DNA of 64,000 nt, taken from positions 34,227-98,226 of the forward strand of contig JAUMZD010000007.1 in assembly GCA_030528325.1 (NCBI GenBank), read 5' to 3'. A program made the translations under genes and the position numbers. This document shows positions 1 to 8,763 of the stretch, in pieces. The notes beneath the pieces were generated by a model. That model searched no databases. It was not told the DNA's origin and saw only the letters and a list, made by a program, of their open reading frames with translations. The stretch comes from Lautropia sp. Lineage in GTDB: Bacteria > Pseudomonadota > Gammaproteobacteria > Burkholderiales > Burkholderiaceae_E. Positions within the stretch are counted from its first letter, which is position 1, and each line of letters opens with the position of its first letter.

Positions 1-662
1 CGGGAGAAGCCTTCAACGATTTCGAGCAGCGAGTTCTCGGGCTCGGCACGGGCGATGACGCTGAGAAAGCGCCCCGGCTCCAGACCCAGCGCCTCGACGG
101 GAGCCGTGTCGGCAGCCCGGACATCCTCCGCCCCGTAGGGGATGACGGTGATGCGCTCGGGCTTCGTGCGCTTCGACAGGTGAACCTTGATCTCAGGGTG
201 ATCGGCCACCAGATGATTGCCGAGCCATGCCCCTGCCCATTCATTCAGATAGAACCAGGTCTTGGGGCCGATGCCCCACTTGGCCCGCTGCCATTCGATG
301 CCATCCATGTTGATGACGTTGGGCAGCCGGGCCATGCGCAGCAGCGTGCAGAAGATGGCCGTGTTGTAGCCGAGGGTGAGGCAGGGCTCACCGCTCTTCT
401 GCGCATGACGGGTGGCGATCCAGTCGAACTCGATGGTGCCTGCCGGACCGCCTCGCGCCACGGGAACGTTGACCCGATTCACGCCCTCCCAGCTGTCTTC
501 GGTGATCGGGCCCGTGCCATCGATCTGGCAATAGACGGTGACTCGCCAGCCTTTCCTGACGAGGTACAGGGCCAGATACTCGGCAAAGGTTTCGAAGCCG
601 CCGTGTGCCGCAGGGACGCCACGGATGCCCAGAATTCTCAGTGCAGGTGTGCTGCTCAACAT
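1..662 (-). CDS. DUF1972-type glycosyltransferase (GT4), 3' end beyond window
   Basis: Likely transfers a sugar, possibly rhamnose, to the growing polysaccharide repeat unit at the cytoplasmic membrane. About 220 N-terminal residues are visible. The N-terminus carries GIRGVPAAHGGFE followed by TFAEYLA, the hallmark of the DUF1972 domain that precedes GT4-type transferases, then VINMDGIEWQRAKW and VADHPEIK. The ATG at 662-660 overlaps the stop of the upstream glycosyltransferase (ATGTTGA arrangement), so the two are probably translationally coupled. The gene runs off the left edge, so the C-terminal nucleotide-sugar half is only beginning (RFLSVIARAEPENSLLE). The family call is firm; donor and acceptor are unknown. 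Confidence 0.8.
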   Translation of the reverse strand, partial: MLSSTPALRILGIRGVPAAHGGFETFAEYLALYLVRKGWRVTVYCQIDGTGPITEDSWEGVNRVNVPVARGGPAGTIEFDWIATRHAQKSGEPCLTLGYNTAIFCTLLRMARLPNVINMDGIEWQRAKWGIGPKTWFYLNEWAGAWLGNHLVADHPEIKVHLSKRTKPERITVIPYGAEDVRAADTAPVEALGLEPGRFLSVIARAEPENSLLEIVEGFS

Positions 663-1891
663 TTGACTCCCAATTCCCGATAGACCGTCTGGATGCCTTC
701 AATATAGCGTGTCCGGTTGAAATGGGCGATACAGCGCTCCCGCGCCTGGCGCCCCATCTCGGCCAGCTGGGCATCCGGCCTCGCGAAAACATCCGTGAGA
801 ACATCGGCCAGCGCATCCACATCCCCACTGGGGAATACCCAGCCCGTTTCAGGCGTGATCATCTCGGGGATGCCCCCGATGTCGGCCCCGACGACGGGCG
901 TGCCACTGGCAAAGGCCTCCAGCACGCTCATCGGTGCATTCTCATACCATTCGCTGGGCAGAACCAGCGCCCGGGCCTCACGCACCTGTTTCCAGAGCGC
1001 ATCGCCGGAGCAGAAACCCAGCCATTCGATGCGATCGGCATCCGGCAATGCCTTGAGCGCCTGCTCGAGCGGCCCCGTACCCGCCACCCGGAGCTTGACA
1101 CCAGCCTTCGCGGCCGCCTTCACCAGCGTCGAGACACCTTTTTCCGGTGCCAGCCGGCCAGCGAACAGCAGATAGTCGCCTGGCTCGAAGTGCGGCTGGA
1201 AGGTGCTGGCATCGACATAGTTGGGCACATAGGTCACCTGCGCCTCCGGCCAGCCCCACTCGATCAGCTTGTTCCGGTAGAAGTGCGAAGGCGCAACCAC
1301 ACGGCTCAGATACTTCTGCCAGGTGTTCATCAGGCGGCTGAGCCCCGACTCGAGCATGACGATGGCGCTGGCGCCCAGCGAGTCACGCACACAGCGGTGG
1401 CGCAGCACGTTGATGACCGATCCGGTACGACAACGCTCACAGACACCGCCACCGTTCAGCATCTTGTAGGCTGGACAGGCGATCTTGAGGTCATGTGCCG
1501 TCAGGACGGCCGGCACCCCCGCGTCGTGAAGCACCGGCAACACCGAGGGCGACAGGTGGTGGTAGATACAGTGAAGGTGGGCTACATCGGCCGGAAAGAC
1601 CGACAGCAGCTTGCGAAGCTTGTCCTGCGCCTCGAAGGAATAGATGGCCTTGGCGGCCTTGACGAGCTTGTCTTTCAGGCCGTGGGTGTTACCGAACTCC
1701 AGCTCCTCGACGAAATACCCGCTCCACGGGGAAGCCATGTTTTTCGGGTGATGCATCGACATGACGGCGGTTTCCCAGCCCAGCTCGCGAAAGAGCGCAT
1801 CATGTTCGAGGTACACGACGTCGGAGCCACCACGACGATAGTGGTAGGAGTTCAGCGACAGCAGATGAGGACGTGAGGATGCTTCTTTCAT
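656..1891 (-). CDS. Glycosyltransferase family 4 (GT-B)
   Basis: A 411-residue cytoplasmic glycosyltransferase of GT-B fold, expected to add one sugar to a lipid-linked exopolysaccharide or O-antigen intermediate. The N-terminal half has LNSYHYRRGGSDVVYLEHD and later VLTAHDLKIACP. The C-terminal half has the GT4 donor-binding pattern: LLFAGRLAPEKGVSTLV (about residues 242-258), VAGTGPLE, and the ENAPMSVLEAFASGTPVVG block with the EX7E-like glutamates. A cysteine cluster (CERCRTG, plus RHRC) sits around residues 150-170, as in several related capsule transferases. It overlaps the next gene on the minus strand by a few bases. Substrate cannot be read from sequence. Confidence 0.85.
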   Translation of the reverse strand: MKEASSRPHLLSLNSYHYRRGGSDVVYLEHDALFRELGWETAVMSMHHPKNMASPWSGYFVEELEFGNTHGLKDKLVKAAKAIYSFEAQDKLRKLLSVFPADVAHLHCIYHHLSPSVLPVLHDAGVPAVLTAHDLKIACPAYKMLNGGGVCERCRTGSVINVLRHRCVRDSLGASAIVMLESGLSRLMNTWQKYLSRVVAPSHFYRNKLIEWGWPEAQVTYVPNYVDASTFQPHFEPGDYLLFAGRLAPEKGVSTLVKAAAKAGVKLRVAGTGPLEQALKALPDADRIEWLGFCSGDALWKQVREARALVLPSEWYENAPMSVLEAFASGTPVVGADIGGIPEMITPETGWVFPSGDVDALADVLTDVFARPDAQLAEMGRQARERCIAHFNRTRYIEGIQTVYRELGVKC

Positions 1892-2372
1892 GGGACTAGC
1901 ATTCTATCGGGAGAGCCGATGCCTGAGCCGGCAATTCACCCTTCCCCACGATCAACGGGCCACACGACTCGACGGAGATCGAATGCCCCGCCTGCGCTGC
2001 CTGCCGGCGACGCTACCACAGCACGTTCTTCGCGGCTTCAGGCACCGGAGACGGACGCCACTTCTCAGCGAAAGCAGCAAAAAGTTGTTAACATACAACA
2101 ACATTCTACGTTATCCCCCCCGTTCACGGAGTGATGCAATCAGCCTGAAACCCGCATTGGCAGCCATGCTCAGGCCCTCTCACCGTGGGAGTGACGCGTC
2201 AGAACCCCTGCTGATCGCCCACTGGTCAGCCAAGCGCGCCCAATCAACGGGTAGCATAAACCCATACACAGCGCCCCACGGCAGCACGTGCGACACTGAA
2301 AAGCCCAGGCCAGCAGGTGATGATGCAATCAAGCACGCGTAGCCGGATGGCCCAAGCAGTTTTGCGGAAGTC
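1892..2372. other. Intergenic region between divergent glycosyltransferase genes
   Basis: No gene I can support here. The stretch separates the minus-strand GT4 pair from the plus-strand GT14-like gene and must hold promoters for both. Around 2084-2104 there is an inverted repeat, GTTGT and ACAAC around TAACAT, in an AT-richer patch that could be an operator or promoter. A short plus-frame coding possibility here lacks convincing composition. Confidence 0.4.
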
Positions 2373-3416
2373 ATGAAGCCCAAAATCGTTTTTGTTGTGA
2401 TGTCCGCGATCCACAGTGCTGAGTCGGTGGCGCAGCTGGCGCGCTCCCTGGCACCGCACACCGTGGTCGTCCATCACGACTTCAGTCAGACAGCCGACTT
2501 TGCTCTGAACGAGCCGAACGTGCGTTTCGTACCCAACCCGAAACGCACGGGCTGGGCCATTTGGGGTTTCACCGAGGGGTTGTTCCACGCCATCCGCTAC
2601 GCAACCGAGCACGTCGAATTCGACTACCTTCAGATCCTGAGCCCGACCTGTCTGCCGATCAAGCCGATGAGTGCCTTCGAGGCGCATGTGGCATCGGGGA
2701 AAACCGACGTGGATTTTTCATGGATCGACATGCAGGCCGATGAAGATGCGCTGATGTCGGTTGCCTACCGGGGTTTTGCAGCAGAGGAAACCTGGCGCCA
2801 CCGTCTGCTGCGCCGGTTGATGCTGCTCTATTTCAACAACAGCCCCGAAAGGCGGGATCAGGCCGGCGTGCAGCTGCGCACCGGCGGGCAGCTTCGGGCC
2901 GACGGGCAGATGCGTCTGACCGCCCGGATCGCCCGTGCCGTGACGAAAGCCATGCTGAACCCGACGCTGGGGGGCCATGTCTTCACCAGCGAGTTTCCGC
3001 CCTATTACGGTTCCACCTGGTTCGGTGCCCGGCGGCCCGTCATCGAATGGGCGCTGCAACGCTTTGGGCAGCCGGACATCCAGAGCCACTTTCCCAAGCT
3101 GTGTATTGCCGACGAGTTTCTCATTCCGTCGCTGTTGAAATGCGGGGTGGCACAAAAGGGATTCAGGGATGGCCCGATGAATCACTGTATCGTGACCTTC
3201 ATCGAAGCCAATCCTGTCTGGCTGACGGACAAGGATCTGGATGCACTGAAGCAGTCACCCGCCTTCTTTGCCCGAAAATTCCCCGACGACTTCTGCAACT
3301 CGACCCGGCAGCGTGTGCTGTCCGAGCTGGTCGGGATGAGTTCGGAACAGATCTTTGGCGACGCACGCACGCTCCTGTCGCCGGCAAGCGAACCCCAGCC
3401 AAGCCTCGTGGATTGA
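2373..3416 (+). CDS. Core-2/I-branching beta-1,6-N-acetylglucosaminyltransferase-like protein (GT14-type)
   Basis: A 347-residue putative glycosyltransferase related to the core-2/I-branching family, probably adding a GlcNAc- or xylose-type branch to the polysaccharide. The N-terminus KIVFVVMSAIHSAESV begins a Rossmann-like half. YLQILSPTCLPIKP (about residues 89-102) corresponds to the conserved LSG-x-x-LPI block of the family, and YYGSTWFGARRPVIEW to the GS-x-WF block. KLCIADEFLIPSLL matches the DE-containing region before the catalytic end. The ATG at 2373 has no strong Shine-Dalgarno sequence. The protein starts close to the first beta strand, as is usual for bacterial members. Family is likely; linkage is inference. 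Confidence 0.72.
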   Translation: MKPKIVFVVMSAIHSAESVAQLARSLAPHTVVVHHDFSQTADFALNEPNVRFVPNPKRTGWAIWGFTEGLFHAIRYATEHVEFDYLQILSPTCLPIKPMSAFEAHVASGKTDVDFSWIDMQADEDALMSVAYRGFAAEETWRHRLLRRLMLLYFNNSPERRDQAGVQLRTGGQLRADGQMRLTARIARAVTKAMLNPTLGGHVFTSEFPPYYGSTWFGARRPVIEWALQRFGQPDIQSHFPKLCIADEFLIPSLLKCGVAQKGFRDGPMNHCIVTFIEANPVWLTDKDLDALKQSPAFFARKFPDDFCNSTRQRVLSELVGMSSEQIFGDARTLLSPASEPQPSLVD

Positions 3417-3418
3417 AA

Positions 3419-3436
3419 CCCGGTGCTTTCACCGGG
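3419..3436 (+). terminator. Hairpin just after the GT14-like stop codon
   Basis: CCCGGTG, loop CTTT, CACCGGG: a perfect 7-bp stem three bases after the stop codon. There is no T-tract, so it may be an RNA-stabilising hairpin or weak terminator rather than a classic intrinsic terminator. Confidence 0.45.
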
Positions 3437-3736
3437 CTCCCGCAAGAGACCACACCACACCCGGGCCTGCATGAGTTCAAGCGCCCGGTCTGCCCAAGCT
3501 TCGTCTCCAAGCACGTCGCTTTCCCGTACGAATACGGCGAAAAAGCCACAAAGCCGTCGGGATAAAACGATGTGAAAAAGGAAAAAGTATAGATAAGTGA
3601 AGAACTTGCGTAACAGTAGTATCATCTGAAAGACCTGAACGGATGTTCTCCGAAGGGCAAGGAGGAGCAGGGTAACAGCACATCGACGCCCCCCTTTCCT
3701 GCCCTACCCCCACCCCTTTTTCACAGGAAGCCGACC
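3437..3736. other. Intergenic region upstream of GT2 gene
   Basis: No gene supported. The stretch is locally AT-rich (around 3560-3630) and could hold a promoter. It carries a strong AAGGAGGAG at about 3659-3667 that precedes only a tiny frame (ATG 3643 to TAA 3675). C- and T-runs at 3689-3721 lie just before the GT2 coding region, which is relevant to its missing conventional start. Confidence 0.4.
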
Positions 3737-4768
3737 CTGCTCTCCATCATTGTCATCTCTCGCAATCAGATCAAGACGATCGACATGTGCTTGGACAGCA
3801 TCCTGGCCGCGACCAAGGCCAGTGGCATCGATCGTCACGGATACGAGATTGTTTTCGTAGACTCGCGCTCCACCGATGGCACACCGGAGCGGGTGCGTGA
3901 ACGGCTGGGCGACCAGGTCAGGATCGTTCGCGTCACCGGCCACATGAACGCGGCCATTGCCCGAAACGTCGGCGCCTCGGTAGCGAAGGGGGACGTGTTC
4001 TTCTTCATCGACGGCGACATGGAGGTTGGCGCCGACTTCCTGCGCAGCGCATTCGATGAAAACGGCAAACCCATAGATCCTGTCATCTCGGGCCAGTTGC
4101 CCGAGAAGTTCTACGACACACGCGGCAATTTCATTGCGGACGGCCCCGATCGATACAAGGTCAAGGCCGACGGCTACCGAACCGAACTGGGAGGCAGCTC
4201 GGTCATCCGCCGTGACGTGTTCGAAAAGGTCGGCGGCTTCCGCCCCGAGATGCGGATCAATGAGGATCTGGACCTGGGCCTTCGCCTGGCCAAAGCCGGC
4301 TACAAGACCCGTACCCTGCCAAAGGTCATGGCGGTTCATCACACGGTCGAGTACTTTGACTGGTCCCGCCTTGGCTCGATGCTGATGGACGGCAGCATGT
4401 GTTATCCCGGGGTGGTCTTTCGGCGCCACTGGTTCAACAAGGCCTACTGGCCCATCCTGATCTCACATCAGCGCCCGACCGTGGTGCTGGTTCTGTCGCT
4501 GTTGCTGGCCCTGTTCGTCAGCCCCTGGTGGCTGCTGCTGTATCTTGGCTATGTCATTGCCAAGAACCTTCGCCGCCCAGGCACCAGCTTCCTGCAGGAT
4601 CTGGCTGGTACCACCGCCCGCAGCTCGGGCTTTCTGATCGGCATCCCTTTCTTCTTTCCCCGATCCGTGCCGGACAGTGCGATCACCTACGAGGAAATCC
4701 CAGCGCCAGCGCCCGCCGGCGGCCCTGAAGCCATCGACAGACAAGCTGCTGCGGATCAACCTGCCTGA
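3737..4768 (+). CDS. Glycosyltransferase family 2 with C-terminal membrane segments; non-AUG start suspected
   Basis: A GT-A fold family 2 transferase, probably anchored to the inner membrane. Conserved parts: the first beta strand LLSIIVISRNQ, DSRSTDGT, the metal-binding DGDM in FFFIDGDMEVG, GGSSVIRRDVFEKVGGF, and the acidic INEDLDLGLRLAKAGY. The C-terminus has hydrophobic stretches (VVLVLSLLLALFV, WLLLYLGYVIA). The first in-frame ATG is at 3785, which would delete the nucleotide-binding first strand. Upstream in the same frame there is no ATG, GTG or TTG before a stop. A CTG at 3737 with AGGAAG six bases upstream, or an ATT shortly after, is the most sensible start. An indel in the C-rich run upstream is the alternative. 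Confidence 0.78.
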   Translation: MLSIIVISRNQIKTIDMCLDSILAATKASGIDRHGYEIVFVDSRSTDGTPERVRERLGDQVRIVRVTGHMNAAIARNVGASVAKGDVFFFIDGDMEVGADFLRSAFDENGKPIDPVISGQLPEKFYDTRGNFIADGPDRYKVKADGYRTELGGSSVIRRDVFEKVGGFRPEMRINEDLDLGLRLAKAGYKTRTLPKVMAVHHTVEYFDWSRLGSMLMDGSMCYPGVVFRRHWFNKAYWPILISHQRPTVVLVLSLLLALFVSPWWLLLYLGYVIAKNLRRPGTSFLQDLAGTTARSSGFLIGIPFFFPRSVPDSAITYEEIPAPAPAGGPEAIDRQAAADQPA

Positions 4769-4888
4769 AGCCTCAGGACACCGACGAACTCTGACCGCCG
4801 GCCGGAACAGGGCCGGCCGGCAGGTGCCAGAACTCATCGCCGAGCCATGTGCAGGACCTGCCCTGAGGCCCGACAGGCGCCCCCGCTG

Positions 4889-6475
4889 TCACGAGGAGGC
4901 GACGGGCTTGGCACGCCCCTCTCCGGCATCAGCGCCACCACCGCCCCGGCGCTTCTTGATCACGGCCTTGAAGATCCTGATCTCCACGGCTCGCGGCCGC
5001 AAGACCAGGACACAGATGACCAGGTAGGCCAGCGAGGCCAGCAGCACCCGCCACCACCATGCCTGAACGACATCCTGCAACAGTACGGCAGCCATCAGAC
5101 CGATCGAGGTGGCGAAGACACAGGCGAAGACGTGCTCGAGACTGCTTTCGTAGGGGTAGCCAGTACGTCCAAGCCAGTAGATGACCATCATGTTGGCCAC
5201 CACCAGCCCGATGCAGTTGGCCGCCGGCAACGCGATGATGCCGAAGGTGGGTGCCAGAGCGACCCCCAGTAACAGCGAAAGCCCCAGGAAGGTGTTGCTG
5301 AAGACGAGGAAACCGTAACGCTCGACGGTATGCGCCAGATTCTCCAGGGTATGACGCCAGGACTCCAGCGCAATCGCCAGACACATGATCAGGATCAGTC
5401 CGGCAGCATCGGCACCGTATTTGCCCTTGGAAAGCCAGAGGTAGATGTCTCCCCCCCCTGCTGCAAACACGGTGCTGGCCAGGCCGATGAGCACCAGGTT
5501 GATGGTCAGGGCCGCATTGGCGACCGTCTCCGCCTCCTTGAAGGATCCGTTGGCGGAAAACCGTGCCGCCATCACCGGCCGGATCATGCCGTTGAACAGC
5601 TGGGCAGGCAGATAACGCTGGAGCTGATCGAAGATCGACTGCGCAAAGCCGAAAAGCGCCACCTGGAACGGCGCGAACTGGTTGCCCGCCACCAGACGGT
5701 TGACCACACCACCGTAAGGCAGGATGATCAGCCCCTGCACATGCCCCTTGATACCGAAATCGATCATCCGGCGGAAGTTGTTCCTCAACCATTCACGCTG
5801 AACGTCTGTCTCGGCCACACCCCCTGCCGAAGCATGGGTTGCCCGGTAGACCCCCCAGGTCATCAGCATGGCACCCAGCGCCTCGTTGATCACTTCGATC
5901 AGGATCAGGTTGAACAGGTTCATGTGCCCTGTCATGACCAGGGCGATCACGCAGAGGAACTTGCCCACGGTAACCGCCGCGAAGGCGCTCTGGCCCCGCT
6001 TCTGTTCCAGCATGGCTTCCAGCACCTGGAACTCGGAGTTCGAAGCCGTGCGGAACAGTACCACCAGCAGGTACATCTGCAGCTCGACCAGCCAGTCCGT
6101 CAGGCTCAGCCAGTCAGCCAGCCACAGGGGAAAGATGATGAGAGCGACGACCGTCAGCAGGATCAGCGCGAGCCGCAAGCCCAGGGCATAGCCGATCACA
6201 CGCCTCAGCGCCCAGAGATAGCGCAGGTTGAAGATTTCCGGCACGAACCGGGTCAGGATCTGACCGGTACCCACCGAAGTGAGCGTGAGCAGCACTTCGG
6301 TCAGCCCCAGCAGGACGGAGTAGGCAGCAAATTCCTTGACCGGCAGGTTCTGCACGATCAGAAAAAGGGCGCCGACCCCGGCCACGGAAGTCAGCGCCTT
6401 GCCCATCAGGAAGTGTTTCATGCCCGCGGCAATGCGCCGGGCACTATAGGGGTTGTGATCGGCGTTCTCAGACAT
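4889..6475 (-). CDS. Wzx-type polysaccharide flippase / oligosaccharide export protein
   Basis: A 528-residue polytopic membrane protein with about 12-14 hydrophobic segments. It would flip lipid-linked repeat units from the cytoplasmic to the periplasmic face (MATE/MOP superfamily, polysaccharide transporter branch). The N-terminal amphipathic stretch is followed by ALTSVAGVGALFLIVQNL and FAAYSVLLGLTEVLLTL, the usual beginning of Wzx/RfbX-like proteins. A basic, glycine-rich tail (KKRRGGGG) ends the protein. It sits convergently to the GT2 gene and shares the minus strand with the GH-like lipoprotein upstream. Function follows from topology and neighbourhood; no substrate-specific residues are recognisable. 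Confidence 0.8.
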   Translation of the reverse strand: MSENADHNPYSARRIAAGMKHFLMGKALTSVAGVGALFLIVQNLPVKEFAAYSVLLGLTEVLLTLTSVGTGQILTRFVPEIFNLRYLWALRRVIGYALGLRLALILLTVVALIIFPLWLADWLSLTDWLVELQMYLLVVLFRTASNSEFQVLEAMLEQKRGQSAFAAVTVGKFLCVIALVMTGHMNLFNLILIEVINEALGAMLMTWGVYRATHASAGGVAETDVQREWLRNNFRRMIDFGIKGHVQGLIILPYGGVVNRLVAGNQFAPFQVALFGFAQSIFDQLQRYLPAQLFNGMIRPVMAARFSANGSFKEAETVANAALTINLVLIGLASTVFAAGGGDIYLWLSKGKYGADAAGLILIMCLAIALESWRHTLENLAHTVERYGFLVFSNTFLGLSLLLGVALAPTFGIIALPAANCIGLVVANMMVIYWLGRTGYPYESSLEHVFACVFATSIGLMAAVLLQDVVQAWWWRVLLASLAYLVICVLVLRPRAVEIRIFKAVIKKRRGGGGADAGEGRAKPVASS

Positions 6476-6527
6476 CAGCTGAAGCTAGTGGATATCGACT
6501 GACAGGGAAATGAAGGCGGCGGCGCTG

Positions 6528-8093
6528 TCACTGGCCGCTGGCGGGGAAGACCAGCGCCGACACGGAATGTGCGGCCAAGCTATATCGGGCCATCCCCTTG
6601 TCGTCAAAGGACAAATGGACGCGCTGGCGATCCGGGCCGACGACCAGCGCCCTGTCATAGTTGTGAATGCTCTCCGAATCCCCGGCAACGGCGCTCAGCG
6701 TGGCACTGACCTTTCGGCCAGCCATTTCGGGAATGGTCAGTGCGACCTCGACGGATGCCTTGTCGCGGTTGATCGACCAGACGCTGTAGCGGCTGCGCTG
6801 GGCATCGGTCATGACGGTGCCCCGGGCAGAGTAACCAGCGTCATAACCGGCCGGATTGGCGCTGCCACTGGCGGTGCTCAAGACCTGCGGCAGCATCGTT
6901 TCCCGCAGCAGGGCATAGGCCTGCATGGGCACCGACGGGTGGAATGTCTTGCTGCCTTCCGGCATATGGAACATCGGCCACGGCCCGGTGGTCCCATGCA
7001 GGGCGTGCAGGGCCCCGCCCTTGACGGCCTTCAGCTGGGTGGACGCGATGATCATGTCTGCCATGCCGATCGAGGCGCCCAGATCAGCCGACTTCCGCCA
7101 GCTTTCCTTCCACTCCTTGCCCGCCTCTCCCTGAGGCCACCGCGCATGTTCCGTCACCCAGAAGCCGATGTCCTTCGCCGGGACACCTGCATCTGCGGCA
7201 TTGCCGATCGAGCGGCACAGATGCTCGAGGCGGTTCATCATGTGCGGACCGTCTGGCGGACCATCGTAGTAGAGGTGCTGCGCATACTCGGTGACGCCAT
7301 CGCCCTTGAGCCCTTTCGCAACCGCCACGTTGTAGTCCGAGGCCGTGATCCCACGATCTTCCTGGGCATCGAAATCGGCCATCATGCTGACGAAACGGGC
7401 CTTGCCGTCAACCCCGTTGACCGCCTTGATGGCAGCCTGGGACCGGGTCACGTACAGATCCGAAATCCACTTCTCGTGAAAACGGTCCAGCTCGTTGCCC
7501 AGCTCCCAGCGCAGCACCGGCACCTTGCGGTCGGCGATGTGCCTGACCAGCCCCTCGGCCTCGGCAGCCATGATTTCCTGGGGAACGAGCCGATCCAGAT
7601 CGCCTTTGAGATTCAGCACATACCAGACCTGCCCCCCGGTCTCATCCACGAAATCGAGAAACTCGTCGACACCGAATTCGATGCGATCCAGATCGATCCA
7701 GTCATTGATCTTGACCGCTGGCCGTTTGGTGACGACCCCCACCGACTGTTTCCAGCGGTGGTAGTTGGATGTGGTGCCGCCGGGATACCGATAGACGGCG
7801 CCCGGAAAGTGCTGTTTCAGGAAAGCAGAGACTTCCGGCCGCACCCGGTGCTGTGCGCTGTCCCATAGCGAAAGCTGGAACTCGGTGTTCTCGAGATTGA
7901 AACCGAAGAACTCGGGGCCGATTTCCTTGACCACATCCGACCCGACCGTCAGGGAGAGGCCGCTGGCAGCCGTCCCGACCTTGACCGGGCCACAGACCGA
8001 TGGCGCTGGCGTCGCCTTGCAGGCGCCCACGCTGAACGCTGCCATCAGCACCCAGGACAGTTTCTGAAGTCGGAAGCACATGGTTGAGGCCAT
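6528..8093 (-). CDS. Clan GH-A-like glycoside hydrolase lipoprotein
   Basis: A 521-residue putative lipoprotein. The signal sequence ends in a lipobox SVGAC with Cys25, so it should be tethered to the membrane facing the periplasm or outside. The body resembles clan GH-A TIM-barrel hydrolases of the GH39/GH51/GH79 sort: FFGFNLEN near the N-terminus, YRYPGG, and the acid/base-type GNELD (Glu201) after VLRWEL. VTEHARW (Glu315) fits the nucleophile position. A C-terminal beta-sandwich-like part follows (RYSVWSINRDKASVEVAL). Lying in the polysaccharide locus directly upstream of the flippase, it may trim or edit the exported polymer. Exact GH family is not certain. Confidence 0.7.
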   Translation of the reverse strand: MASTMCFRLQKLSWVLMAAFSVGACKATPAPSVCGPVKVGTAASGLSLTVGSDVVKEIGPEFFGFNLENTEFQLSLWDSAQHRVRPEVSAFLKQHFPGAVYRYPGGTTSNYHRWKQSVGVVTKRPAVKINDWIDLDRIEFGVDEFLDFVDETGGQVWYVLNLKGDLDRLVPQEIMAAEAEGLVRHIADRKVPVLRWELGNELDRFHEKWISDLYVTRSQAAIKAVNGVDGKARFVSMMADFDAQEDRGITASDYNVAVAKGLKGDGVTEYAQHLYYDGPPDGPHMMNRLEHLCRSIGNAADAGVPAKDIGFWVTEHARWPQGEAGKEWKESWRKSADLGASIGMADMIIASTQLKAVKGGALHALHGTTGPWPMFHMPEGSKTFHPSVPMQAYALLRETMLPQVLSTASGSANPAGYDAGYSARGTVMTDAQRSRYSVWSINRDKASVEVALTIPEMAGRKVSATLSAVAGDSESIHNYDRALVVGPDRQRVHLSFDDKGMARYSLAAHSVSALVFPASGQ

Positions 8094-8379
8094 AGGGAGA
8101 GTCTATCGGGCGCCGGGCAATGAAAGGACAGGCGGTTGACCAGGGCACAAACACCTCGTAAGCCTTTCATTGTAGGCGCTGGCCATGGGCCGTGCCATTT
8201 CAGCCAGCAGAAAAGTGTGATTTTTGGGTGAGTTCGTCACGAACGGCACATCTGGGGACACGTTCCGGTCAACCGCTGCGCAGACGCCTGGCACCGCCGT
8301 TCCGTGGACAAGCTGGCGGCAATGAAGCGACCGAAGAGGCCCCTTTCCTGCAACGGGCGTCTGCCAAGGATGAATGTCC

Positions 8380-8547
8380 CAGGAGCTTGGGCGGCAGGAA
8401 AGTCGCGGGCTGCAAACCGGCCGCGCCGGCCCATTTTGCACCCGCTTCTTGCCCCATGGCACCGGCTATGGGGCGGCGAATCGGGCACAAACTGTGCTCG
8501 GCGGGGCCGATTTTCGCCTTCGCGATTCCTACCGCCCAAGCCCCTAG
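8380..8547 (+). repeat. Intergenic structured repeat, complete copy 1
   Basis: A 168-base element bounded by imperfect inverted repeats: AGGAGCTTGGGCGGCAGGAA on the left and the complement-like TTCCTACCGCCCAAGCCCCT on the right. Inside are three hairpins. The first is GCGGGCTGCAAA with TTTTGCACCCGC, enclosing CCGGC/GCCGG. The second is GCCCCATGGC, loop ACCG, GCTATGGGGC at 8451-8474. The third is CGGGCACA with TGTGCTCG. I use this copy to define the plus orientation of the family. No protein is encoded. Confidence 0.85.
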
Positions 8548-8575
8548 AGCCCTGAAAACGCAAGTAAAAAATCGT

Positions 8576-8585
8576 GTCACGTGAC
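8576..8585. promoter_or_regulatory. GTCACGTGAC palindrome, possible operator
   Basis: A perfect 10-bp palindrome with an A-run to the left and T-run to the right, about 180 bases before the start of the repeat lipoprotein gene. It could be a regulator binding site, or a short bidirectional terminator given the flanking A/T runs. No family-specific assignment can be made. Confidence 0.35.
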
Positions 8586-8763
8586 TTTTTTCGCAACCCG
8601 TCCCGCAACAACAACCGCCCATCCACTGCGTGACCACAGATTCAGGGGCTTGAACGTAGAGTTCGTGTCGCAAAACACAGACAAACCGATGCGAAACGGC
8701 AACACAGGCATCGGCCATGATTCGGGGATTTGTCTGTTCTGCAACACCCAACGGACTCTAATC

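Larger units (their letters stand above)
8094..8763. other. Intergenic region with repeat element and palindrome
   Basis: About 670 bases between divergent lipoprotein genes. It contains a complete copy of the intergenic repeat (8380-8547) and, just after it, the 10-bp palindrome GTCACGTGAC at 8576-8585 flanked by A- and T-runs. The remaining sequence, more AT-rich, presumably carries the promoter of the repeat lipoprotein. I see no additional gene. Confidence 0.5.

Noticed and set aside
605..1876. Long plus-strand open frame opposite the GT4 gene
   Set aside because: It is the antisense shadow of a clear glycosyltransferase and has no family motifs; high-GC genes commonly leave long opposite frames.
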